A stretch of DNA of 64,000 bases from assembly GCA_029339195.1 (NCBI GenBank), contig JAPTJF010000041.1:168868-232867 (forward strand), in the 5' to 3' direction. Origin of the DNA: Micractinium sp. NFX-FRZ (lineage: Eukaryota > Chlorophyta > Trebouxiophyceae > Chlorellales > Chlorellaceae). Both the position numbers and the translations under genes were made by a program. Positions 10,323-20,700 of this stretch are shown in pieces; within the stretch, counting starts at the first letter, position 1, and every line of letters begins with the position of its first letter. The notes under the pieces were generated by a model, which saw nothing but the letters and a program-made list of their open reading frames with translations, was not told the origin of the DNA and searched no databases.

Positions 10323-13300
10323 TCACTCCAGCTTGATGGTGGGGAATGCGAGCCAGGGCTGGCTGAACTGCTTGCCCTCCCCACGCAGGGAGGGGTCCCT
10401 GATGGCCGCCCGCATCTCATCATACTCGGCACGCACAGCCTTGAAGGCGGCCTCCGCCAGTGCCGCCTGCCGCGCCTCCTTCTCCTCTGCAGGTGGGCGA
10501 GGTAAGCACATGAGCGAGGGTGATGCGGTGTCAGGCCAGTGTGACTGCCAGCCTCAGCCGGCGCCGCCAGTTGTGCCTCCTCTGCAGGTTGAAGGGGGCA
10601 CGGGTGTGGGCGGCAGGGGAGGGATGGTCACCCGCCCCCACCCCCGCCCTCCACCCACCCATCCACCCAACCATGCATTCAGCAATGCACAGCACCTGCT
10701 CGCAATAGAAAGCAGCTTTGAAGCGGCACATACAAACAGCAGCAGGCAGCCCACCTGCGGGGATGCCCTCCAGGATTGCCTCCACATCCAGCTCCGGGCA
10801 GACGGAGATGCCGACGGGGGAGAAGCCGATGACGCGCTTCTCGCCAATCGCCTTCTCAACCACGCGCGGCGGGGGCATGATGCTGCACAGAAGTGGACGT
10901 GAAGGGGAGGGTTAGGCTTGAGCAGGGAAGGCACGCCTGTAGAATCAACCGTCTGCAGGCGCAAAATGACCCTGGGTCAGGCGGAGAGGAGTGCTTGGCA
11001 AATGGTTCCATTGGCCTGCAGATGTTGCCGCCTCCCATCTCCCCACAACACCTGAACGCTCGTCTCCCATCCCCGCCCCCACTCACGCGTAAGAGTACAT
11101 TGTGAAGGGGTAGATGTGGGCGGCGGGCTTGGCCTTGGCGGACAGCGCACGCATGAGCTCCACGGCGGAGGGGTCAAAGGCGTCGGGGACAAACTCGTCT
11201 GCAGGGGGAGACGGGCGCACGGCCACAGCTCGGCGCATTGCTGTCTAGACGATGGCCTGATCATAGCATGGGATCCCAGCACAGCACAGCATGGGCGCTG
11301 CGCAGCACAGCAGAACACAGCACAGCACAGCATGGGTGATGCACAGCACAGCAGAGCACAGAGCATCAGAGCACAGCGTTGATGATGCACAGCATGGCAC
11401 AGCAGGGTGGAGCAGACCGCAGCATGGGCGTTGCTCAGCACAGCAGACCACAGCACAGCGCCCCCCTCTCACCGGTCTCCGGGTCGATGGAGCGGTCGCG
11501 GCCGCCGCTGGGCGCGATCCACATCAGCTTGCCGCCCTCGTTCAGTGCGGTCTGCAGCCAGCACAAATGGAACGAGCAGTTCATGAATGCCTTGCATTGA
11601 GTTTGCTGTACCGTCAGTCAACACAGGCTGAGAGGCTAGGGCAGGGGAAGGGGGGCGCGGGAGGAGGGCGGGGCTGCGGTGAAGCCTGTGAGACGCTGGC
11701 AGGATGCAGCGGCACACCCTCCCCCGGCCTCTCCCATGCTTGCGCATGCTTTCCTCCCTCTGCATGCCCATGAGCGTGTGCCTGTCCCATGGCCTGCTCA
11801 TCTCCCACCAACCGCACGGATCAAACACGCCCCCACCGTCCACGCCCGAGCACCCACCTGCATGGCCTTGAGCGTGCGCCTGTTCATGGCCTGCTTCTCC
11901 CCCTTGAGCTCGGGCACATCGTCAATGTGCTTCTGCAGCAGCATTGGGCAATGCAGGACATGGGGGCACGGGCGTGTGTGGGTGTGGGCGGCACCAGCGC
12001 GGCAGCATGCGTGTGCAGCCGCGGACGTGCCGCGCGTCTGTGCAGGACTGCCACCCACCCAGGGGTGCAGTGCATGCATCACACGACACAGCGTGACGTG
12101 TAGAGAGGCGCACGCCCCGTCATCTCCCTAGTCAGCCTTGCCGTTCATCATCCCACCTTGGAGTGCACGCAGAACAGGTTGCGCCCCATGGAGAAGGGCT
12201 TGCAGAGGGCGTCGGTCACCACGCGGTCGCCGGCCACGTAGATCACCTCTGCAGGGGGGGCGGCCGTGCGGGGTTGAGGACGGGGTGCCAGGCCGGGAGA
12301 TGCCAGTCTGGTTGGGGGTGCCAGAAATTGCTGGTCCAGGGTGATGCCCTGCCCTGGGCCGTGTCACCTCCCTGCGCACTCTCAGCCTGCGCACTGGCGC
12401 AGTGGGTACATGCCAGCCCCAGCAGCAGCGGTCCACCCTGCCACATGTCACACGCCCCTCCACCCGGCCCCTGCCTTTACATCACTCACCCGGCGCAATG
12501 TGGGCAAGGCCCGCTCTAGCACAGCATCACCGTGATGCCCCACCCCACCCCGCCACCACTCCTGCCTCCCAATCACCCGGCGCGCCATGTGGGGGAAGGC
12601 CTGCTCCAGCACCGCACCATTACATCACCCATTCACTGCTCTCCAGCCTCCCATTCCCTCTCACCCTGCGCCATGTGAGGGAAGGCCTGCTCCAGCAGCA
12701 GCGCAAACACGGCGGGGTCCGCCTCGCTCTGGTGGTTGGCAATGAGGATGATGTTCTCGCCTGGGTGGGTGGTGGGGCCAGGGAGGGGCATGTGAGCGCA
12801 ATGGCGCGGTGAGCGCATACAACCTCCCAGGGCTGAAACCTCCCAGGGCCTGCCTCGCCCTGGTGGGCGGCTGCCACAGGCACGTCCTCGCATGCAATCT
12901 GGAAGGGGGCCTGCGCCCCCGCTAGCTCACCCGCATCCAGCTGCCGCTGCATCTCCGCAAACCGGTCGGCATGGCCCAGCACGCTGTTCTTGAAGTCCAC
13001 CAGGCCGCTGCAACATTTAGACGGAGGAAATAGTGCGATGTGACTAGGGAGAAGTGGTGGTGTGGGCGAGAAGAGTTGGTAGGAACAGGTTTGCACCCCC
13101 AGCCCAACACACAACGCCGAGAAGGAGCCAGACTGCCAGCGGGGGCCCCCACCCACCCACCGGATGTATCGCTGCCCAAATGCGTAGTAGTTGTACGGCT
13201 CCTCCAGCTTCTTGTGGTACGAGGGGAAGGTGTAGGCGGTGGCGGGGTTGAGCTCCAGCAGCACGCGCTCGCACACCTGCGCAGGGGAAGGGTGAGAGCA

Positions 13301-14484
13301 AGGGGAGGGTGGGAGCGTGAGTGCAAGGCAACAGCAGAAGGCAGGACTGGTCTGGCCGGCAGGCAGGTGGCCGCGGTGCCACGCACCAGCGCCCGCAGCA
13401 GATGCACCAGCACCTGCACCAAAAGAGACACAAAACCCCATGCACATTGCCTGCCCCACCACCCCACGCACCGAGGCCATCACGCGCGCCACAAAGTCGG
13501 CGTCGCCCCCCGGGGAGTCGCCCTGCAGGGTGGGAGATGGGCGCAGTGTGCTGTGAGCCCGCCCGCAACTTCAGAAGGACCTGACAGGATGTGAGGACCC
13601 AGGGGAGGGTGGCACCAGGCTGCGGGCGGGGGCCGCGGCGGGACGTGTGCCAACTCGGCAGCCCGATTCGTGTGCATCTCAAAACGGCAGCTACAACGTG
13701 GAAGAGCACCGGGCAGCTGCTGTGCCCACCTTGAGCACGGCGGCCTTGTAGTTGCCGTACAGCTCGTGGAAGGCTTCAATGATGCGCGGGGGGACCTGCG
13801 GGAGGCAGGCACAGGGGGCCCAGTGTTGAGGGAAGGAAGCGCACTGGTAGTGTTGCTGCACCGCTCGTGGGAGGACTCAACTGCTGATGCGGGTCGTGCT
13901 TGGTAGGCGAGGTGCAAGGGAGGAGGTGGGTGCGAGTGTGTGGGATGCAGCAGTGAGCGTGGGGATGCAGGGAGGCGGGAGGGGGCCAGCGTAGCAGGCG
14001 GGCAGCGAGCCCGGCTGGAGCTCAAGTGCTTGGGGTAACACTGCGAGTGTTGCACCGGCGCAAGCCTCAAGGGTGCACCTGACCAAAGTGTAACTGAACA
14101 GCGAAAGCCAGCGCCTCGCTGCAAAAGCAGCGATGCGCGGCTGGAGTTTCAACCGTGCAAGCTCTGGCACCCGCCACTTGCAAGCCTGCGTCCTGCGGCC
14201 TCCGCGTCCTGCAGCGCCCACCCGCCCCACCCACCCACCGTGCCGCTGGAGGCGCCCGCCTTGAGCAGCCCAAACAGCTGCTCCTCATTCTGCACCATTG
14301 CAAACGGCGAGCCAGTGGCGGGGGGTGCTGCCGTGGCGACCACCGCCACCCGCCCGCGCCGTGCCTGCCGCCGCTGCTGTGGCACATTGCGGGCTGGCGC
14401 CGCGGCGGGCTGGAAGGAGCGAACGGCGCGGCGGGGGACGCCGGCCTGCACGGCCTGCACCGCGACGGCACACACGGCTGCCAT
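10323..14484 (-). CDS. ATS1: Plastid glycerol-3-phosphate acyltransferase (ATS1 type)
   Basis: This soluble stromal enzyme transfers an acyl group from acyl-ACP to glycerol-3-phosphate, the first step of plastid glycerolipid synthesis. Twelve exons (14484-14239, 13795-13730, 13522-13472, 13276-13161, 13007-12931, 12760-12665, 12248-12157, 11932-11858, 11551-11473, 11198-11087, 10882-10755, 10486-10323) join in phase to 433 residues. The N-terminal 60 residues are Ala/Arg-rich with almost no acid, a typical transit peptide. [15 protein letters not shown] holds the catalytic H-x4-D motif. IAPSGGRDR and [12 protein letters not shown] are family blocks. The first exon shares a 260-bp divergent promoter region with the F-box gene. 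The intron after exon 6 carries degenerate copies of that exon's end. Confidence 0.93.
11288..11460. repeat. CACAG-rich minisatellite in GPAT intron 9
   Basis: This is an irregular array built from AGCACAGCA-like units. A longer unit of about 40 bp beginning AGCATGGGCG recurs at 11288-11326 and 11421-11460. It starts just inside the donor of exon 9 and shows no coding potential. Confidence 0.75.
12486..12704. repeat. ATS1: Three copies at 87-88 bp spacing including the end of GPAT exon 6
   Basis: On the plus strand, units start at 12486, 12573 and 12661. The third unit contains the true 3' end of exon 6 and its donor (exon ends at 12665). The two others lie in the intron and still resemble the exon end plus splice donor, with scattered substitutions. 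In the transcript they form two decayed pseudo-donor copies downstream of the used site. Confidence 0.8.
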
Positions 14485-14744
14485 AGTTTGTGTGGAGGTG
14501 GCTGCTGGCTCCTCCTGGCGGCTGAAATGATACTAATGGCGGATCAGGGTCTGCGGGGGCCGATCACGGGGTGCCGCGGAGAGGCCCATCTCTTCACCCG
14601 CTCGCGCCAGCTCATTTCCATTTCAGGCACGCCACGAGTGTCCAATTGTCGCCATTGGCGGCAACCCTCTGCATCCATAGCACCCGAGATCGCCCTGCAA
14701 GCCACAGCTTGGGAGCGGTGGCTATGCAATTCGTCGCCTGACGA
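14485..14744. promoter_or_regulatory. Shared divergent promoter region, GPAT / F-box
   Basis: Only 260 bp separate the two ATG codons of these head-to-head genes, so both promoters and 5' leaders must lie here. No TATA box is obvious. The assignment rests on gene arrangement. Confidence 0.6.
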
Positions 14745-17700
14745 ATGGAGCCCAGCAGCGCTGAGCCTTTGCCCAAGAGGCCGCGCAGCAGTCAGGCAGA
14801 GAGCTTTCCCCGCTCTAGCGCCAGCCAGGAGCAGGAGGTCACGGAGGAAGACATGGACTTGCAAGGTGCGTGGTGGGCTACAGTGGCGCATGAATCGCCT
14901 CTTGGTCAGTGCAAATGCGCCCTCGAGGCCCGACAGCCCACCCGAAACTCTCCACCGCCCGCCTGCGCCTCGCCTGCGCGCCCCTGGCACCTGATCTGCG
15001 GGCGGAAGGCTGTGTGCTGGGCCTCCCTGCGCTACGAAGTGGGCTTTGCGCGCGCAGCAGGCCTGGTGTTGGGGGTGCGGCGGCGGTGGCGCCGGCGCGC
15101 GGCCGGCCACTCGTTGCAAACAGCCCGCCCTCCCCCGGTACCTTCTGGGCTGCAGAGCTGCGTGCGCTGGCCGGCAGCGGCGCGCTGGAGGGGGATGCAG
15201 CGCGGGAGAAGGTGCTGACCAGCGAGCACCTGCTCAACCTGGTCTTCAGCCACTTGAGCCTGGAGGACCTGTGCTGCGCGGCCATGGTGCGCCGCCGCTG
15301 GCGCGAGGTCACCTCCAACCCAGAGTTCTGGCAGACCATCAACCTCAAGGGCCGCACGCTGATGGTGTCCAAGGTTGGTGGGCGTGTGCAGTGCTTGTGG
15401 GTGGGTGCTGCATGCAGGTGGAGGGCAAGGAGGGTGGGGCAGCAGGCTGGGCGCGAGATGCAGCGGCAGGTGCGGGCGAGGCGCCGGCCTGTGTTGCGTT
15501 GCAAATGGTAGGCATCTGCCCCATCGCTCTTAATATGCGCACACGTCTCTCGCAAAGCCAGTCTCGCTGGCTGACAACATGCAACACGATATGCTTTGGC
15601 CGCCCATACAGCCTGCCTGGCTGCCTGCCATTACCCACGGTCGCCTGCTTCGGTCGCCTGCAGGTGCGTGCGCTGCTGTCGCGCCACACCAGCGTGCGCT
15701 ACCTCAACGCCCGCGGCGTGCCCTTCACCCACGCCGACCTCGCCGCCCTGCTGCCCAGCCTCAAGTGAGCGGCCGTGCCGTGCGGGGCTAGGATCCACGG
15801 TGGCCTTGGCTGGCCGTCCTGGCTGGCATGACGTGGTGTCAGCGTTGGCGCCCGTTCTGTTGGTACCCACCGGAGCAAGGTGGTGGGCACTGCTGTGCTG
15901 AGTGGGCCCACAACTCCATCTAGCTTGTTGCATTGAAGTGTATCCTTTGTCTCTTTTCTTCTTGTGCTGCAGCCAGCTGGAGAGCCTTGAGCTGGAGAAG
16001 GGGGGGTACGAGCGGGGCGAGCTGGAGGTGCTGTCCTCCCACCTGCCCTCCCTCACCCGCCTCGTGCTGGCCGGCGGCCTAATGGGCCCCGCCATGAGCC
16101 ACGAGTGGACGGCGCTGAGCCACAGCCGGCTGGAGAGGCTGGAGCTGGAGGGGGGGAGGGCGGCGCGCCTGCGCATCCAGGGCCCGCAGCTCACCAGCCT
16201 GAGGTGGGTGGGGGGGAGGGGAGGGGACAGCAGGGGCGGGAGGGAGGGCTGGGGCGTGTATTGCAGTGTTGTGTGCAAGAGGGGCAGGAGGGAGGGCATG
16301 TGCGTGCGGTGCGGTGGCGGCGAGGCAGGCGTGTGGTTGGGTGGCGGCGCTGTTTGGACAAGGCAGAGCGTGCCTGCTGGCAAGCTGGATGGGTGGAGCC
16401 CCGCAGCCGGAGCCGAGGGGCAGTACTGACCCAACAACAACATGTCGTCACCTGGGGGCCGCCCTTGTCCTCCACCTCATTCCGTCCTGCGCTCCTCCCC
16501 TGCCCGCAGCCTGCGCGACTTCTCGGCAGCTGCCCTGCAGCTGGTGGAGGCGGGGCAGCTCGCTGAGGTGGCGGTGGGCGAGTGCAGCAAGCTGACCGAC
16601 GGCGCGCTGCGGGGGCTGCTGTGCCTGGAGGGGGCGGCGGCCACAGGTGGGGGGCGCTGCATCGTGTGCAGAAACAGCAGCAGCTGCTGTTGCTACAGCC
16701 GGCTAGCCAATGCTTGGCCCCGCCCTAGTTGCAAGAGCTGATGGTGCCAGCCTGCATGGCCGCACATGGTCGCTGCCTGGCCTGGACGCCCACCCGGCCT
16801 CCCCATCACAGCAGCCCTGCGTCCCCCTTCCCACCCTGCCCCCACCTTGCCCGCCTCCGCAGCCCTGCCCGCGCTCACCTGCGTGCGCCTGTCGGCGGTG
16901 CCCAACGCCAGCGACGAGACGCTGCGCCTGCTGGGGCAGCGCCACCCCGCGCTGGCGGCGCTTGAGCTGGCCAGCTGCGGGGCGCTCACCGGCAGCGGGC
17001 TGGCGGCGCACGGCGGGTACGCCGCGCTGCGCAGGCTGAGCACCGAATTCTGCGACTCGCTGACGGGGTGAGCGGGAGGGGGTGAGAGGAGGGGGTGGGT
17101 GTGTGCTCAAGTGGCGACTTGCTGGTGGGGTGGGCGGGGAGGGTTTTGGCTTTTGGGAGGGCTCAAGGGGGGACCCGCTGACGGGGTGAGCGAGGGGTGT
17201 AGGAGGGGGGGTAGGGAGGCCAGAGCGATGGGGTGGGGTGTCGCTGGCTGAGCACCGCCGCAGTTGTGTGGTTGATCTGCTTGCGGGTGGTGGAATGATA
17301 CAGGTGGAGATCGGGGTGGGTACAGGGTGCGTGTGGAGGTGGGGTCCGCGCTGCTGGCAGAGACTAGTGCAGGGGCAAGGTGGAACATTGGGGCAAGAGG
17401 CCCGGAGCGATCCGCTGCACTGTGCGTGTTTCGTTGGCATCGCACTGGCTAGCTCTCCTTTTACAGTCTGTTTTGTTGCAAAGAAAAAGATGCGACACGC
17501 TCACCGAGTGTGTGCCCACCCCCGCCTCGTGTCCCCCGGCGCCTCCCCATGCAGCGCCAACCTGTCTGACGCTGTGCACGAGCTGCACGCGCTGGAGGAG
17601 CTGCGCATCACGGGGTGTGCGCAGGTGGGCTCCCGCTCAACTTTCCAATTGACAGACGTGGTCTGCAGGATGCCCGCAGTGGGGTGCCGGCACTGCTTGC

Positions 17701-20700
17701 CCCAGCGCCCTGCTGCCTCGCCATGCCTTTGATACTGAATGCACCTGCAACACCCCTTGCCCCACACGCCCCCTGCTACCCCCACTACCCCACCCCGCCC
17801 CCGGCAGGTGACCACGCTGCGCCTGCAGTCCCCCCGCCTGGCGCGCCTGGCGCTGTGCGGCACGCGGGCGCTGCAGGAGCTGGACCTGCGCTGCGCACGC
17901 CTGGCTGACGTGGACATTGTGCCCACCAACCCGGGGCTCGCCGCCAGCCTGGCGCTGAGGTGGGCTGAGCGGGGGGCAAGACATGCTTATGTGGTCGGCG
18001 GGGTCCTGGACCTGCTCTGTGCACGCTTTGCTTGTTGTTGAGGAGTTGGGTGTTGCAGGACGGGGACATCGGGTTTGGCCGTCAGCCTGGCGCTGAGGTG
18101 GGCTGAGCCAGGGGAGTGGTTGCTGTGTGTGTGTGGGTGGGGTTGAGGTTTTGGCCGGTGTGTGGGTGCTGCGGAATGGGTGCTTCGGATAAGGACATAT
18201 GGGCTCTGCCGTGGCCACGGCATGGCTGCGGCTGCTGGGTGCAGGTAGGGCCGGCAGACGGAAGCTTTTGAGTGTGCTTTCACCAAGAGTCGGCCTGTAT
18301 AGTAAGTACAGAAAAACGAAGTACCACCGCTTAGTGTCGCCGCACAAGCGGTGGCTGTACATCCCCCCTGGCCCTCACCCTCTGCCGCCCCTCCTGCTTG
18401 CCCCTCCCCTCTGCAGGCGCATCCTGCTGGCCAGCCACGCGGTGCAGCGCCTGCAGTGGAGCGCCTTCCCGGCGCTGGAGACTGTGCGCCTTCAGGTGCG
18501 GTGTGTGTGGGGGGGCTGGGGGCAGCAAACGGGGTGTGAGCGGGATGTGATGTCATGCCGGGGCAGCCCCTCGGCGGTTGCTGCCCTGGGCATGCTGCCC
18601 TGCACCCATCCTTCTTGTCGTCTGCACGTGCACCCCTCCCGTCCCCGCCCTTCCTCCCACCTCATCACCACCCCAGTGCCCCAACCAACTCGCTGGTGCG
18701 GGGCCTGTCCAGTCGCCTTTCCCCCCTCAACCCCCCACACATCCTCCACACCTTGCACCCTCCCTCCCTCCCCCCACCCCCGGCAGTGCCCCAACCTGCT
18801 AGTGCTTGGCCTACCCACCCCCTCACCCCTGACACGTCCTCTCCCTTATATGTTCCTCCCACCCGTCCCTTGTTCCCGCTCACACCCCCACCACACACAC
18901 ACCACCACCACCCCTCCCCACCCCACCCCTATCGTTGGCAGTGCCCCAACCTGGTGGAGCTGGACCTGTCGGAGTGCGGGGCGCTGCGGGACGGCGTGTT
19001 TGAGAGCCTGGGCAGCGGGGTGCCGGGCGGCGGGCCGGGCGGCTACGTGACGGGGGACCCCATCAACCCGGGTGGGTGCTGATTGCTGCCTGCTACTACT
19101 GTGGGAGGGGTATGGGTGGAGGGGGCTGGTGGAGGGCTTGGGCAGCCGGCGTGGGGCCAGCGTGTTGCATGGCACAAAGGGCAGGGCAGAACGGGGGCAG
19201 CACATAACGTGCCCGCCAAGCTCCTCAGGACATGCTGTGCACGGGTTGCGGGAGCTCACTGCCTCGTCTGCCTGCTCCGCCCCTCCGCCCCTCCCCTTGC
19301 AGGCTGCCCCCAGCTGCGGGTGCTGAAGCTCGGGGATTGTGGGGCGCTGCGCAACGCGGCGCTACGCAGCCAGGTGGGGCGTCGTGCTGGCGGCGTGCTG
19401 GGTGCAGCGGGGGTGCGACTGACTGCCGGTGGTTGGGTGTAGGTGCAGGCTCTGGCTCCCACTTCAAGTTGTTCCAGGCCAGCGCTGACCCCTTGCTGTG
19501 TTCTATCGCCCCTGCTCCCTCCCCGCAGACCCTGGAGAGCCTCAGCCTGAGCCAGTGCCGCTGGCTGCTGTCGGTGCAGCTGGACTGCCCCATGCTCACG
19601 CAGGTGCGCCCGGCTGGCAAGTAATGTGCATGGGCATATGTGTGGTGCACCGTAGCCTTGTGTAAACCAGTGGGCCTGCCGTGCACACCTTGCCCAGCCC
19701 TGGTCGAGTGGGCAGGCAGGTGCATGGATGGGTGGCACGCTTGCATCTCCCCCCTTCAAGCAGCCCTGCCACCGCCCCCTCTGCAACTGCGGCGGCCGCC
19801 AGTCCACCGACCGCATCCCACATGCTGCCCCATACCTCCTCCCTGCCCCCGTCTCACCCCGCTCCCTCCTACCCTGCCCCGCCTGTTGCCTCCCCTCCTT
19901 TTTTCTGTGTGCCCAGCTGGCGCTGGAGGAGTGCACCCACCTGGAGGGGGTGACCCTGCAGAGCCGGCGCATGCGGGGGATGAGCTTGGGCACCTGCCCC
20001 CGCCTGGGGCGCATCGCCATACAGTGCGACAGCATGCAGCAGGTGGGGACGGGAGCTGGGAGGGTCGAGCTGTGGAGGGTGCAGCTGGGGTGGGTGGGTG
20101 GGGGCTCCGATGGAGGTTGGAGGGCCGGCGCCTCTGGCCAGCCAATCATTCTAAGGGCCTGGCGCTCCCTTGGCACCTCACAGCGCCTCCCGACACCGCA
20201 CTGTGGCACCCTCTCCTTCACCCACCCTCCCCCTACTGTGTGCCCGCAGCTGGACCTGCGCGGTTGCAACCAGCTGGAGAGCCTGCAGCTGGCCTGCCCC
20301 GCGCTGCGCTCCATCGACGCAACCTTCTGCAAGAGCCTCAGGTGGGGTGGGGCGGGGCGGGGCGGGGCGGGAGTATTCTCGGCTGAGAGGTGGCGAGGGG
20401 TGAGAGGCTGTTGTTGCATGTTGCGCAGGCTGTGACGGGGAGACCACGAAGGGGCTGCAGGAGAGCCGGGCAGCGTGCCAAGCACTGATGGTATGTGGCT
20501 GAATCACGAAACACACACTTTTCAACGTCCTCACCGCCGCGCCCGCCCTGCCCGCCGCCCTGCCGCACTGCCCTGCCCCTTGCCGCAGCGACGCCGCCAT
20601 CCAGAGCGTGGCCCGCTGCCAGTCTCTGCAGGAGCTGGTGCTGGCCACGTGCAACTCGGGTGGGTGGGGTGGGGTTGCCTGGCTGCGGAGGCTGGGATTG

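Noticed and set aside
11288..12704. Repeat arrays considered as CRISPR
   Set aside because: Units are degenerate, contiguous or overlap exons, have no regular unique spacers and no cas genes; this is eukaryotic DNA.
19256..20485. 409-codon minus-strand open frame in the F-box gene
   Set aside because: It crosses several well-supported plus-strand exons and introns, has no recognisable domain and is explained by high GC.
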